The notes beneath the pieces were generated by a model. It was not told the origin of the DNA, ran no database searches, and saw only the letters and a program-made list of their open reading frames with translations. Below are positions 41,647 to 49,612 of a stretch of 59,004 nt of DNA, in pieces. Numbering within the stretch: the first letter of the stretch is position 1; each line of letters starts with the position of its first letter. This stretch comes from a virus, in the IMG/VR virus record IMGVR_UViG_3300027909_000023, positions 1-59,004 of that record, one strand, 5' to 3'. Position numbers and translations under genes: made by a program.

Positions 41647-42391
41647 AGCCTTTTCGATGTGCTTGTTCCCAGAACCCACGGTCGCCTCCGTTAATCTGTG
41701 TTGCCGCCCAGCGTTGATACCCAGGGTCGCCGACAGCGGTCTGTCCCCCCAGGTGCCGGCACTGCACCGGGACGTAGAAGACCTGCCACTGCAGCCGGCG
41801 CGCGAGACAGCCGAGCGCCCCGTCGTAGAAGTGGTGGACAAAGCCGTTCACCTGCAGGTAGTCCCACGGCGGCATGTGCGTCGCGCCACTCGGACTCCGC
41901 CCCTGCCAGAACGCCCGCCGCCCGATCTGACTGAAGCCGTCGAGACAGACGACTTCCTCCGGCAGCAGGCTCCGCGCGCCGTGCGCTTCGGCGTCGACCA
42001 GATTGCTGCGGAAGCCGATCCGCGCCAGCTGCATCGGGTCATACGGTTCCTGATACAGCTCGTCGCTGCCCAGGCCGATCGCGCCGCCGAAGCCGACCAG
42101 CCCCACGTCTGGATGGCGGCGGAAGCAGGTCTCGACGACGTCGTCCCAGCCCCGTTCGAGGATCAGCACGTCGTCATGCAGGCAGGCGATGATGTCGACG
42201 TCGGGCCACAGCACGAGCATCTCGTCGATGCCCCGCCGGAACGCCGGCACGGTCCCGAGGTACGGCTGCTCGTCGCTGCTGCCGTTCTCCACCACCAGGA
42301 TCGGCAGGTCGGTCACGGCGTGCTGCAGCCACGACTGGAAGCACGGGTCGGCGCGTCGGCGATTGGTCGTCGCGGTGACAATGCCCAGCAT
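41606..42391 (-). CDS. Family 2-type glycosyltransferase
   Basis: 261 residues starting MLGIVTATTNRRRADPCFQS, a GT-A first strand. ENGSSD (35-40) is the usual turn after strand 2. The metal site is DVDIIACLHDDVLIL (about 64-78, D73-D74 as D-D/x-D). FLDG-like acceptor region is VVCLDGFSQIGRRAFW, and GALGCLARRLQWQVFYVPVQ follows. Overlaps the next gene by TGATG and the cold-shock gene by 41 bases. Glycan operon member; donor and acceptor unknown. Confidence 0.8.
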   Translation of the reverse strand: MLGIVTATTNRRRADPCFQSWLQHAVTDLPILVVENGSSDEQPYLGTVPAFRRGIDEMLVLWPDVDIIACLHDDVLILERGWDDVVETCFRRHPDVGLVGFGGAIGLGSDELYQEPYDPMQLARIGFRSNLVDAEAHGARSLLPEEVVCLDGFSQIGRRAFWQGRSPSGATHMPPWDYLQVNGFVHHFYDGALGCLARRLQWQVFYVPVQCRHLGGQTAVGDPGYQRWAATQINGGDRGFWEQAHRKGYDLFRDVLPLRVA

Positions 42392-42651
42392 CAGTTGTTC
42401 TCCGGGTCGAACGGGAAGTCGTACTCCCGTCTGCCGACGACTTCGACGTCGCCCTCGGCGGTCAGCTCGGGGCAGGCCTCGATGAACTCCTGGAACAGCG
42501 CGACGATCGGCCGCAGGTGGTGGCCGGCAAAGGTGACGGTGTGCTCGCCGCAGATGTCGCAGCTGATATGCAGCTCGGCGACGAGGAACGGCTTGCCCTG
42601 CCCCACGGGCGGCGTCACGGTGATGGCGCGGGCGCGCACCAGCGCTTTCAC
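42391..42651 (-). CDS. Small hypothetical protein with CxxC
   Basis: 86 residues, MKALVRARAITVTPPVGQGK, with a C-D-I-C pair in HISCDICGEHTVTF and a following H-H, suggesting a small zinc-binding beta fold. Ends acidic. Overlaps both neighbours by 4-5 bases in the glycan operon. No family recognised. Confidence 0.6.
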   Translation of the reverse strand: MKALVRARAITVTPPVGQGKPFLVAELHISCDICGEHTVTFAGHHLRPIVALFQEFIEACPELTAEGDVEVVGRREYDFPFDPENN

Positions 42652-42857
42652 CGCAGTGCCTCCAGCACGTCAGGTCGGGCAAGGGCGAGTTGCACGCCGT
42701 CCCAGACGCCCTGCAGATAGCAGCTGCGCGTGGCGCTCTCGACGATGTTCGCGTCGTGGCACGCGCGCCGGACGATCGCGGCGATGCGGGCATCGGCGAA
42801 CGCCATGTACTCGTGCGGCACCTGCAGCGTCTCGATCTCCGGTGTGCGCTTCTTCAT
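42648..42857 (-). CDS. Small hypothetical protein
   Basis: 69 residues from ATG 42857, which overlaps the upstream stop by 4 bases; the longer frame upstream runs inside the GT4 gene. Helical (YMAFADARIAAIVRRACHDA, then VWDGVQLALARPDVLEAL). No motif. Tight overlaps on both sides are the main support for reality. Confidence 0.6.
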   Translation of the reverse strand: MKKRTPEIETLQVPHEYMAFADARIAAIVRRACHDANIVESATRSCYLQGVWDGVQLALARPDVLEALR

Positions 42858-44011
42858 AGCCCGCTCCGTATCCAGCTCACCCAGCGGTCGCCGAGCGCCT
42901 CCCAATCGAGGTGCGCGACGCTGCCGCGGCAATACGCGGCGGCGGTCTCCCGGCCGACCTCGTCTCGCCAGGTGAGCGCCCGCTCGGCGGCGTTCGCCAC
43001 ATCCTCGATGCGGAAGACCGGCCGGCGCAGCGCATAGACGCTCTCGGTGCGGTACTCGCGCATCGGCACGCGCCACTCGACCTTCGGCACCAGCTCACTG
43101 CCGCCGCCGAAGTCACCATGGATGACCGGCACGCCGGCCGCGAGCGACTCGACGATCGGATAGCCGAAGCCTTCGCCCAACCCCGGGGCGATCGTCAGGT
43201 CGCAGCGCTGGTAGAAGCAGGCCAGCTGCCGGTCGTTCATCGTGCCGAGCGTCACGGTGACGCGCTTCTGCAGGCCGCAGTCCTCGACCAGCTGGGTGAT
43301 GCTCCAGGCATTGACCAGCAGGTCGGTGTGCAGCCAGCCGTAGACCTTCCGCCCGCGCGCGGCCAGCACGGCGAGCGTCTCGAAGAAGAGCGCGAGATCC
43401 TTCCGCGGCTGGTTGGTGGCGACGCAGCCGATGAGCGTGTCGTCCCGATTGATGTATGGCCCGAGGCGCGACGTCACCCACTCCCGCTCGGTGTCGCTCG
43501 CCTCGCTGTAGTCCGCCGGCCAGAGGCCGTGCGGCAGGTAGCTCACGTCCTCGCCGCGCACGGACTTGATGATCTGTGCGCCCCAGCGGGTATAGGCGAG
43601 CACGCGGTCGAACGTCTGCAGCGGGACAGCGGGCGGGCCGGACAATCCGCCCAGGCGGTTGTGCGAATCGACCGCGGTGTAGCACCACTTCTTCGCCGGC
43701 ACGTCGATGTCGCAATATGCATAGAGGCGCGCCGGATCCCAGACCAGGAACAGCACGCCTGGCTGCTCGCCGAAGCGGTCCTTCCAGATCGCGGCGACGA
43801 ACTTCGCGCCCCAGTCGTCGCCCCGCTCGGCGACGCCCATCGGGACGTGCGGCCACGCCGTCCAGCAGGGCGGCACGGCCCCGCCGACCGAGACGAGATC
43901 GAGCGGGAGGTTGCGCGCCCCGATGAGCACGCCGAGGTCCCGGGCGATCCGTCCCAATCCGGTGGGTTCCTGCGGGCCGTCGCCGACCAGCAGGCAGGGG
44001 ATGCGCTCCAT
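42854..44011 (-). CDS. GT4-type glycosyltransferase
   Basis: 385 residues, GT-B fold. The N-terminal half has the Gly-rich loop G-D-G-P-Q-E-P-T-G-L-G-R-I. The C-terminal half has IGCVATNQPRKDLALFFETL (R-K-x-L donor-side motif) and the family E-x7-E at E280-E288 in EGFGYPIVESLAAGVPVI, which binds the nucleotide sugar. LGTMNDRQLACFYQRCDLTI precedes it as in retaining GT4 enzymes. This is the clearest glycosyltransferase in the cassette and is probably active. Confidence 0.88.
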   Translation of the reverse strand: MERIPCLLVGDGPQEPTGLGRIARDLGVLIGARNLPLDLVSVGGAVPPCWTAWPHVPMGVAERGDDWGAKFVAAIWKDRFGEQPGVLFLVWDPARLYAYCDIDVPAKKWCYTAVDSHNRLGGLSGPPAVPLQTFDRVLAYTRWGAQIIKSVRGEDVSYLPHGLWPADYSEASDTEREWVTSRLGPYINRDDTLIGCVATNQPRKDLALFFETLAVLAARGRKVYGWLHTDLLVNAWSITQLVEDCGLQKRVTVTLGTMNDRQLACFYQRCDLTIAPGLGEGFGYPIVESLAAGVPVIHGDFGGGSELVPKVEWRVPMREYRTESVYALRRPVFRIEDVANAAERALTWRDEVGRETAAAYCRGSVAHLDWEALGDRWVSWIRSGL

Positions 44012-44012
44012 G

Positions 44013-44204
44013 TCAGTTGGTGAGCGGTGCGGGTTCAGCGGTCGCAGCGGCCGGCTTCCTCGTCGACTTCTTCGTCGTCGTCGCGCGCGGCTGCCGGTTC
44101 TTCACAATGGCCGACGCGATCGCCAGCGTCTGCTGGGCGAGCGCCAGTTCGGCGTGCTCGAAGTAGTTGATCACCGCGATGACCGGGTCCTTCGGTTTCG
44201 ACAT
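44013..44204 (-). CDS. Small hypothetical protein with basic tail
   Basis: 63 residues: an N-terminal helix (PVIAVINYFEHAELALAQQT) followed by a Lys/Arg/Ala/Pro-rich tail (RATTTKKSTRKPAAA). Two bases separate it from the neighbouring genes. The tail could bind nucleic acid; function unknown. Confidence 0.55.
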   Translation of the reverse strand: MSKPKDPVIAVINYFEHAELALAQQTLAIASAIVKNRQPRATTTKKSTRKPAAATAEPAPLTN

Positions 44205-44206
44205 CG

Positions 44207-44878
44207 CTAACTCCTGATGTTGTCGACGTTGGCGAACGCCCGCAGCAGCGCGCCGCAGTTGCCACAGGTGATCTCGTACGGCACCTCGCCGTTCGCGCCC
44301 TTCGGCACATCCTCCTGGTAGTAGCTTTCGCCGCAGCCCTTCTTCCCCTCGACCACCTGCACCTGGCCGGCGTTGTCCCGGGCGCGAATATCCCGATCCT
44401 TGCTGCAGCGCCAGCTGTATCTCAGGTCGGCGCTGAACTCCTTGCCCGCCTGCTTCTGCACCGCCGCCATGTACTCCCGGTTGCTCTTCGGCTTGGCCTT
44501 CTCGCCGGTGGCGCGCAGCAGGTAGTCGAGGTCACTGGCGACGACGGACTTGTCCTTGCCGCGAGCGCGCTCGTTGTTGGTGAGGCGCGTCTCGAACGGC
44601 TCGCCGTTGCTCTTGCCCTGGGGCGACTGCACGATCAGCAGCGGATGGTCGCGGTCGAACGCCAGCCGCACGCGCTGCGACGGGTTCTTGTCGGCGGCGT
44701 CGAACAGATCCCAGATCGGCGCGGTCTGCAGGCCAGCGGGGAGCTTGAAGCGATACGCCCCGGGTGGCGGCGGCGGCGCGAAGCTGCCGAAGATCGGGAG
44801 GTCGTCGAGGTCCTGGCCGGCAGTCGGCAGGACTTCGTCTTTCAGCTGGCCCGCGAGTTCTGCGAGTGACTTTCCCAT
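44207..44878 (-). CDS. Hypothetical zinc-binding protein of the replication region
   Basis: 223 residues. N-terminal part has PPPPPGAYRFKLPAG then VRLAFDRDHPLLIVQ (beta-rich). A basic helical stretch follows (TRLTNNERARGKDKS). The C-terminus has YSWRCSKDRDIRA, KKGCGESYYQEDV and ITCGNCGALL, four to five cysteines consistent with a zinc site. Located just downstream of the P-loop ATPase and close to helicase and nuclease; a single-strand DNA-binding or recombination mediator role is possible but unproven. Confidence 0.6.
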   Translation of the reverse strand: MGKSLAELAGQLKDEVLPTAGQDLDDLPIFGSFAPPPPPGAYRFKLPAGLQTAPIWDLFDAADKNPSQRVRLAFDRDHPLLIVQSPQGKSNGEPFETRLTNNERARGKDKSVVASDLDYLLRATGEKAKPKSNREYMAAVQKQAGKEFSADLRYSWRCSKDRDIRARDNAGQVQVVEGKKGCGESYYQEDVPKGANGEVPYEITCGNCGALLRAFANVDNIRS

Positions 44879-44905
44879 GACGATGCACCTCTGACGGATG
44901 ACGAG

Positions 44906-46354
44906 TTACGGGGTACCGGGCGCCTTCGCCGGGGGTTTCATCCCGGGTGGCGGGGGCGGCCCAGCGACAACGGGTGTCGTCGTCGTCGGCGTCGTCGTCG
45001 TCGTCGGTGTAGTCGTCGTCGGTGTCGTCGTCGAGAGTGGCGCGCCCCCGTTGCCGGCCGGCAGCGGCTCGACCTTGCGCTTGCGTGCGGTGACCGTCAC
45101 GGCGACGGGCGCAGCTGGTGCCACTGGCACTGCAGCGGCTGGCACTGGCACTGGCACTGGCACCTGGAGGGGCGTCAGGGTCTCGCTCGTCGAGGCGGGC
45201 GCGCTCGCCGCCGGCAGCTGCGCGAAGGCCTCGCCGTAGTCGCTCGGCGTCCCGGCGAGTCCCGGTGCGCCCGCGATCTGCTCGGTCATCGCCTGCTGCA
45301 GGTCGGCGTCCAACATGCGGAACACCAGACCGAGGTTCGCCTGCGCCCACGGCTGGCCGATCGGGTCGACGAGCTTATCTGGTAACCCGGTGGGGCTGGC
45401 GCTGGTCTTCAGCAGGTGGCGACGGTTCTGCGGGTCGGTGAACGGACGCAAGAACAGCGTGAAGTGCTCGCCGCCCGCGTCGTCGATCTCTTTCCCCATC
45501 TCATAGACGTTGCCGAACCACGCGCTGGCCTCATCGGTCGCGGCGCGGCCTGGCAGCTTGGCGCCGACAATCGGCAGCCCGCCTTCGTCGGTCGCTTCCA
45601 TGCTGAGCGCGGTGAAGATCGGTCCCTCGACCAGGTACGGAATGCTCAGGCTGTTGTGGACACACTGACGGGCGCGGGTCTGGCCGAAGCCGATGTCCGC
45701 GCGGTTGCTGCCGCCGAAGGTGACCGAGCCGCTCCGCACCGTGCCGCCGAACGCGCTCTTCTCGCCGCCGATCTGCCCCGCGCCGCGCGCCTCGTCCATG
45801 TGATCGAGCACGACGCTGCCCATCGAGGTCAGGCCGTCGAAGGCGACGCCGCCCACCAGCTCGAAGCCTCTCGTCCGGTGGACGTCTTCCATCACGTTCA
45901 GCTCACTGACCGGATGCAGCGTCTTGCAGGGCGTACAGTAGGTCGGGGTGAGCAGGCTCTGTGTCGGCAGCTGCGCCAGCACCTCGCCGGTCTTGCGACA
46001 GCTGACCGTGTAGCGCGTGGTGACCGGCGGCACCAGCCGCACGGCCGGTGTGGTCTCGCCGGTCTCGCGGTTGATCTTCGCCGGCCAGTAGCCCTTGGTC
46101 GCCAGCATCAGCGTTTCAATCCCGAGGCCTTCGCCGCTGCGCGTCCTCGCGCGCCAGAAGCGAATCAGCCCCTGCTGCATCAGCTTCTGCAGGTTGGTCG
46201 GGATGGCGCCGCCGTCCCAGGAGTAGAGCAGCAGGATCTTGTGGAAGGTCTCCCAGAGATACTCGGCGAACGGCGCGAGCAGTGACGTCTTGCCGGCGCC
46301 GGGGACGCCGAGGATCAGCGTGGCGGTGAAGATGCGACGGGCGGCGTTAGACAT
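44906..46354 (-). CDS. P-loop ATPase with Thr/Pro repeat tail
   Basis: 482 residues from ATG 46354. Walker A G16-V-P-G-A-G-K-T23 lies directly at the N-terminus. FDGLTSMGSVVLDHMDEARG is the likely Walker B region, and a cysteine set (TPTYCTPCKTLHPV and SCRKTG) could bind zinc. The C-terminal 110 residues are low complexity, with Val/Pro/Ala then TTTTPTT-type repeats and a Pro-rich end. Related AAA-type phage proteins (Sak4/RecA-like or AAA_24) act in recombination. The next genes are a zinc-ribbon protein and a RecB-like nuclease. Confidence 0.75.
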   Translation of the reverse strand: MSNAARRIFTATLILGVPGAGKTSLLAPFAEYLWETFHKILLLYSWDGGAIPTNLQKLMQQGLIRFWRARTRSGEGLGIETLMLATKGYWPAKINRETGETTPAVRLVPPVTTRYTVSCRKTGEVLAQLPTQSLLTPTYCTPCKTLHPVSELNVMEDVHRTRGFELVGGVAFDGLTSMGSVVLDHMDEARGAGQIGGEKSAFGGTVRSGSVTFGGSNRADIGFGQTRARQCVHNSLSIPYLVEGPIFTALSMEATDEGGLPIVGAKLPGRAATDEASAWFGNVYEMGKEIDDAGGEHFTLFLRPFTDPQNRRHLLKTSASPTGLPDKLVDPIGQPWAQANLGLVFRMLDADLQQAMTEQIAGAPGLAGTPSDYGEAFAQLPAASAPASTSETLTPLQVPVPVPVPAAAVPVAPAAPVAVTVTARKRKVEPLPAGNGGAPLSTTTPTTTTPTTTTTPTTTTPVVAGPPPPPGMKPPAKAPGTP

Positions 46355-46865
46355 GAGCCGGCTCCTGAACTTCCAGCTGCAGGCGGCGCAGCAGCAGATC
46401 GACTTCCGCGACACTCAACCACTCGCCGTTGTCGATCTCGTCGGGTTCGTGGACGAGCACCTGCTCTTTGAACAGCGTCAGCGCCGCGATGATGGTGCGG
46501 TTGATCTTCTGGTCGGGGATGTAGCGCACCTCGGACGGCGCCTGGCGGGCCGCCGCTCTCGCCGCCTGCACGCCATCGAGGTAGCCGGCGCGGTAGGCTT
46601 CCGCGATCGAGACGTCGGCGTGCCGGCTCGCCCAGTAGTCGGCGACGTCGCCCTGCACCACCTGCGGCTCGGGCGCCTCAGGCACCTCGGGCGGTGCCGG
46701 CGGTGGTGGGGGCGGTGCCGCCTTGTGCCCGGGTCTGCCGGCGCCGCAATGCACGCAGCCCTGACTGATCGGCCCGGTGTTGTCTTCGCCGCAGCTCGGG
46801 CAGCCCCAGATCCCTTCCTGGCCCAGGCCCGCGCCGCCATAGAACCGGCTCCCTCCGACTGGCAT
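46347..46865 (-). CDS. Zinc-ribbon protein
   Basis: 172 residues starting MPVGGSRFYGGAGLGQ. A zinc ribbon is formed by WGCPSCGEDN and GCVHCGAG (C-x2-C / C-x2-C). A Pro-rich linker follows, then helical segments (IAEAYRAGYLDGVQAARAAA, LSVAEVDLLLRRLQLEVQEP). The gene overlaps the ATPase start by 8 bases and the nuclease stop by one base, suggesting a shared complex. Confidence 0.7.
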   Translation of the reverse strand: MPVGGSRFYGGAGLGQEGIWGCPSCGEDNTGPISQGCVHCGAGRPGHKAAPPPPPPAPPEVPEAPEPQVVQGDVADYWASRHADVSIAEAYRAGYLDGVQAARAAARQAPSEVRYIPDQKINRTIIAALTLFKEQVLVHEPDEIDNGEWLSVAEVDLLLRRLQLEVQEPAHV

Positions 46866-48280
46866 CACTCCTCCTCGTCGACCGCTTCGGCTTCCGCCGG
46901 CAGCAGCCCGCGTGCGACCGCCTGGTCTAACTCTGGTTGGTGGTGAGGTAACCGCGGCTGATACCGGCCCGTGCCGAGCGGATCTTCCCAGCCGCTGTGG
47001 CGGTGGCAGATCGGGACGAACTCGCACTCGTGTTCGCGCCCGAACGGCCGGCAGTTCCAGCTGCAGGGGATGATGCGGTCGAGCGCGTGCTGGAAGGTGT
47101 CGCTCGCCCAGGCGTGTCCCGCCGCCTGCAGCTCGTACAATTCCCAGAGCGCCTGCTGCCAGCGCGCCTCGTCCCCGGCGAAGCCGCGCATCAGCGACTC
47201 CAGCTGATGGTCCTGCCTGTTCATCGGCCCGAGGATGAAGCACACCTTGTCGAGGACGCTGGGCGGCAGCATCCTGACCCAGAACTCGGCGGGACTCATC
47301 TCCGGGTTGGCGGTGGCATAGGCGCGCCAGGTCGGCCAGTCACTCTCCGGCAGATGCCAGACGCCCTTGCGGCGATGCGCCTTGCTCTTGCGCTTGGTCT
47401 GCCCCTCGGCATCGATCCACTCGTAGCTCGGGAGCCAGTCCTCGTGTTGAATCGGCGGGTTACTTGGTCGCACAAAGCCGTAGCAGAGCGGCGACAGCTG
47501 CCGCTTCATCGGGTCGTCTTCATAGCGATCCTTCTGCCGCGTCCCCTTGCTCAAGCCGATGATGAAGGTCTCGGTCACCTCGGCGCCCCACAGCTGCTGC
47601 GCGTCGAGCGTGCCGATCGCCAGCTGCGGGTCGGTCTCCCACTTCTCGCTCCAAGCCGCAGACTCCCACCCCGTCGTCTTCGCCTCGAAGTAGGCGAGGC
47701 TCTGCCCGCTCCGGCGCTGCGCCAGTAAGTCGGTGCGGATCATCAGCGCCTTGCCGCTGCAGCCGCGGCGGATGTGTTCGTCCTGGTCGAGGGGCGGCGC
47801 GCCGCAGCTGCAGTCGAGGAAGTGCAGCCGCTCCTGCTCCACCGTGACCACCTTGTAGGTTTGTAGTAACCAGGGGAGGAACTTCAGGCGCAGCGCCCAG
47901 GCCAGCCCTGCGGCCAGGGTCGACTGCTCTTTGATCGTCTCTTCGGTCTGCGCGCTGCCGAGGATGCTGGTGTAGCCGCGCGCTTCCACCCGCGTGATGT
48001 AGCCCGCGACCGCGTCGTTGATGATGTCGCGGGTCTCGACGAGATCGGGCAGCCGGTCGAACTTCGCCAGCAGCCGTGCGAACGCTTCGAGGATGTGGTG
48101 GACGACGATGCCGGTGACCAGCGGCAGCGAGTCGCGTCGGGTGGTGATGCCGTAGCCGGTGGGACCGAAGTGATACCCCAGGTAACGCTTGCGCCAGCAG
48201 GTCACCGCCGCCTTCCAGCGACTCCGGTCAGTCAGCCAGAGATTCAACGGCGCTGTCGGGGTGGTCGGTGGTGTCGTCAT
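46865..48280 (-). CDS. RecB/Cas4-like PD-(D/E)XK nuclease with Fe-S cluster cysteines
   Basis: 471 residues. The signature includes C28 in VTCWRKRYLGYH, the H in GIVVHHILEAF (motif with H61/62), D184 in IRTDLL, E199-x-K201 in FEAKTTGW and a QQLW Q motif near 228. Four C-terminal cysteines (C406, C410, C419, C425 in the PCSWNC...HECEFVPIC region) together with C28 match the 4Fe-4S arrangement of AddB/Cas4-type nucleases. An additional CSCG...C cluster lies around residue 157-174. Likely a DNA end-processing nuclease in phage recombination. Confidence 0.85.
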   Translation of the reverse strand: MTTPPTTPTAPLNLWLTDRSRWKAAVTCWRKRYLGYHFGPTGYGITTRRDSLPLVTGIVVHHILEAFARLLAKFDRLPDLVETRDIINDAVAGYITRVEARGYTSILGSAQTEETIKEQSTLAAGLAWALRLKFLPWLLQTYKVVTVEQERLHFLDCSCGAPPLDQDEHIRRGCSGKALMIRTDLLAQRRSGQSLAYFEAKTTGWESAAWSEKWETDPQLAIGTLDAQQLWGAEVTETFIIGLSKGTRQKDRYEDDPMKRQLSPLCYGFVRPSNPPIQHEDWLPSYEWIDAEGQTKRKSKAHRRKGVWHLPESDWPTWRAYATANPEMSPAEFWVRMLPPSVLDKVCFILGPMNRQDHQLESLMRGFAGDEARWQQALWELYELQAAGHAWASDTFQHALDRIIPCSWNCRPFGREHECEFVPICHRHSGWEDPLGTGRYQPRLPHHQPELDQAVARGLLPAEAEAVDEEE

Positions 48281-48323
48281 CGCGGTGCTCGCTCCTCTCG
48301 CTCGGCTCTCGGCTCTCGCTCGA

Positions 48324-48539
48324 CTACTTCTTCTTCTTGTTGAGTAACCCCTCCAGCGCAATGCCGGTCTTCTTGTGAATCTTCAGCGCCAGCTCGGGGC
48401 GCGGCACGCGCAGGCCGGTGACCCACTGGCTGACGGCGGACTGTTGGACGTCGAGGGCACGGGCGAACGCGACCTGGCTGGTCGCGGTGGCGCTCAGATA
48501 TTCGTTCAGCGTGCGGTAGGTGCGGCGGGCCTTTCCCAT
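48324..48539 (-). CDS. Cro/repressor-like HTH protein
   Basis: 71 residues. XRE-type helix-turn-helix: TSQVAFARALDVQQSAVSQW is a typical HTH pair (helix 2, turn, recognition helix), followed by VPRPELALKIHKKTGI. A basic NKKKK end. It faces leftward into the nuclease/ATPase operon from the control region 48540-48880, opposite the HTH gene at 48881. By analogy with lambda it may be the Cro counterpart of that gene. Confidence 0.8.
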   Translation of the reverse strand: MGKARRTYRTLNEYLSATATSQVAFARALDVQQSAVSQWVTGLRVPRPELALKIHKKTGIALEGLLNKKKK

Positions 48540-48616
48540 AGCGGAAGGGCGAACCCTATCACGAATCGCAAACGGGTTGCAAACAGGGCCATAACGAAGC
48601 GTTATAGAGGTGTTAT

Positions 48617-48701
48617 CGAGGCGGGGTTACACGGCAGGCGGTCATTTGTCAACCCCGTTCGAGGCGGGATTATCGGCAGGCGGTCATTTGTCAACCCTGT
48701 T
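48617..48701. repeat. 43/42-bp tandem direct repeat
   Basis: Copies 48617-48659 and 48660-48701 abut. They share CGAGGCGGG at the left and GGCAGGCGGTCATTTGTCAA at the right; they differ at about four positions. Each copy contains TTGACA on the - strand with TAATCC or TAACCC 16-17 bases on, so it may duplicate a leftward promoter. Confidence 0.8.
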
Positions 48702-48731
48702 GATAAACTGTTGACAAACCCATTGCAGCGC

Positions 48732-48748
48732 TATCACAAGTTGTGATA
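48732..48748. promoter_or_regulatory. Perfect 17-bp operator palindrome
   Basis: TATCACAAGTTGTGATA, an 8-bp perfect inverted repeat with central G, lies 133 bases upstream of the rightward HTH gene. Related sites (TCACA-N3-TGTGA or TGTTA) occur at 49113-49129, 49146-49162 and 54091-54107. Likely operator of one of the two HTH proteins. Confidence 0.75.
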
Positions 48749-48880
48749 CGGTGTCGGGACGTGACGAAAGCTAACAGGCCAGAAGCGGCCGTAAACGGCC
48801 GGAAGCGGCCCGCGCAGCCCACACCGGCCTGCACGACCAGACCACGCTCCCCCCACGCTGGATTGAAGCGGGAGATAACA

Positions 48881-49612
48881 ATGACTGCCTTCTCCACGGC
48901 TATGCGGGAGCACGTTCGGCAGCTGATCTTCGACTACGGGCTATCACAGAATGCGTTCGCCGAGGAGTTGGGGCGCTCGCAGTCCTCGGTCAGCCAGCTG
49001 CTCACCGGCAATCGCCACAGCAAGGACCTCGACGTCTGGCAGGAGATCGCCGCCTACTTCAATCGGTCGCTCAGTCAGTTGATTCGGGAAGCTGAAGTGT
49101 TGCAATTGTATCCATCACAAACTGTGAAAATAAACAGGTACGCAGAATCACAGTCTGTTATAGACTCCCCCGCACTTCCTACCACTCCTGGCACCTCCGA
49201 AGGAGAACCCAATGACGATCGTCGTACACTTTCGCGACCAGCTGCTCCCGGCTCGTTCATCTCCTACAGCCGCGTCAACAGCAACGACGACCACGACGTC
49301 AACGCCCTCCTCCTCCTCCGGCAGAACATCGAAGCGCTCGTCAACACCGAGTGGCGCAAGCGCAGCCAAGCCAAGCGCCTCCGACTCTTCGAGTCCATCG
49401 CCGGTTTCATCCTCGAAGCTCTCCACTCTCGCGAACTTGCCGGCGACGAGCATGGTGAGCGCCACGCCGAAGTCGCGGCATCGGTATCGCCAGATCAACC
49501 ACGGGATGGCGGCTATCAGGATCCTGCACCAGCAGCTCGCCGACCTAAGCCACGAGCCAAACGCGCAACAGGCCGCGCTGGACAAAGTCCACAGCTACGT
49601 CGAAACGCATAG
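48881..49612 (+). CDS. HTH repressor-like protein
   Basis: 243 residues from ATG 48881, with GGGAGATAACA as ribosome binding region. The N-terminal HTH is LSQNAFAEELGRSQSSVSQL, followed by LTGNRHSKDLDVWQEIAAYF, a typical XRE repressor layout. A linker follows, then a helical region NALLLLRQNIEALVN and TEWRKRSQAKRLRLFESIAG. The last 45 residues (Pro/Arg-rich) look like an out-of-frame stretch and overlap a better-looking frame from 49452. So the natural C-terminus is doubtful; frameshift in the sequence or true overlap are both possible. Two operator-like sites are within the coding region (49113, 49146). Probably the phage immunity repressor or its antagonist. Confidence 0.7.
   Translation: MTAFSTAMREHVRQLIFDYGLSQNAFAEELGRSQSSVSQLLTGNRHSKDLDVWQEIAAYFNRSLSQLIREAEVLQLYPSQTVKINRYAESQSVIDSPALPTTPGTSEGEPNDDRRTLSRPAAPGSFISYSRVNSNDDHDVNALLLLRQNIEALVNTEWRKRSQAKRLRLFESIAGFILEALHSRELAGDEHGERHAEVAASVSPDQPRDGGYQDPAPAARRPKPRAKRATGRAGQSPQLRRNA
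49113..49129. promoter_or_regulatory. Operator-like site inside the HTH gene
   Basis: CA-TCACA-AAC-TGTGA-AA matches the 48732 palindrome in half-sites and 3-base spacing. Located in codons for the linker after the HTH domain. Confidence 0.5.
49146..49162. promoter_or_regulatory. Operator-like site inside the HTH gene
   Basis: AA-TCACA-GTC-TGTTA-TA, same half-site and spacing with one change in the right arm (TGTTA instead of TGTGA), identical in that respect to the 54091 site. Confidence 0.45.

Larger units (their letters stand above)
48540..48880. promoter_or_regulatory. Divergent control region of the lysis/lysogeny switch
   Basis: 340 bases without a gene between two divergent HTH genes, much richer in A+T than surroundings. 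It contains direct repeat GCAAAC twice (48568, 48579), palindrome ATAACG-AAG-CGTTAT (48591-48605), a 43-bp tandem duplication (48617-48701) in which each copy carries TTGACA read leftward, and the perfect palindrome TATCACAA-G-TTGTGATA (48732-48748). TTGACA read rightward is at 48711-48716. Promoter boundaries cannot be fixed by eye. Confidence 0.75.

Noticed and set aside
44965-45035. Short regular repeat as a CRISPR array
   Set aside because: It is coding DNA for a Thr/Pro tail without spacers; no cas genes in the window. The other repeat clusters (53129, 58191) also lack repeat-spacer structure.
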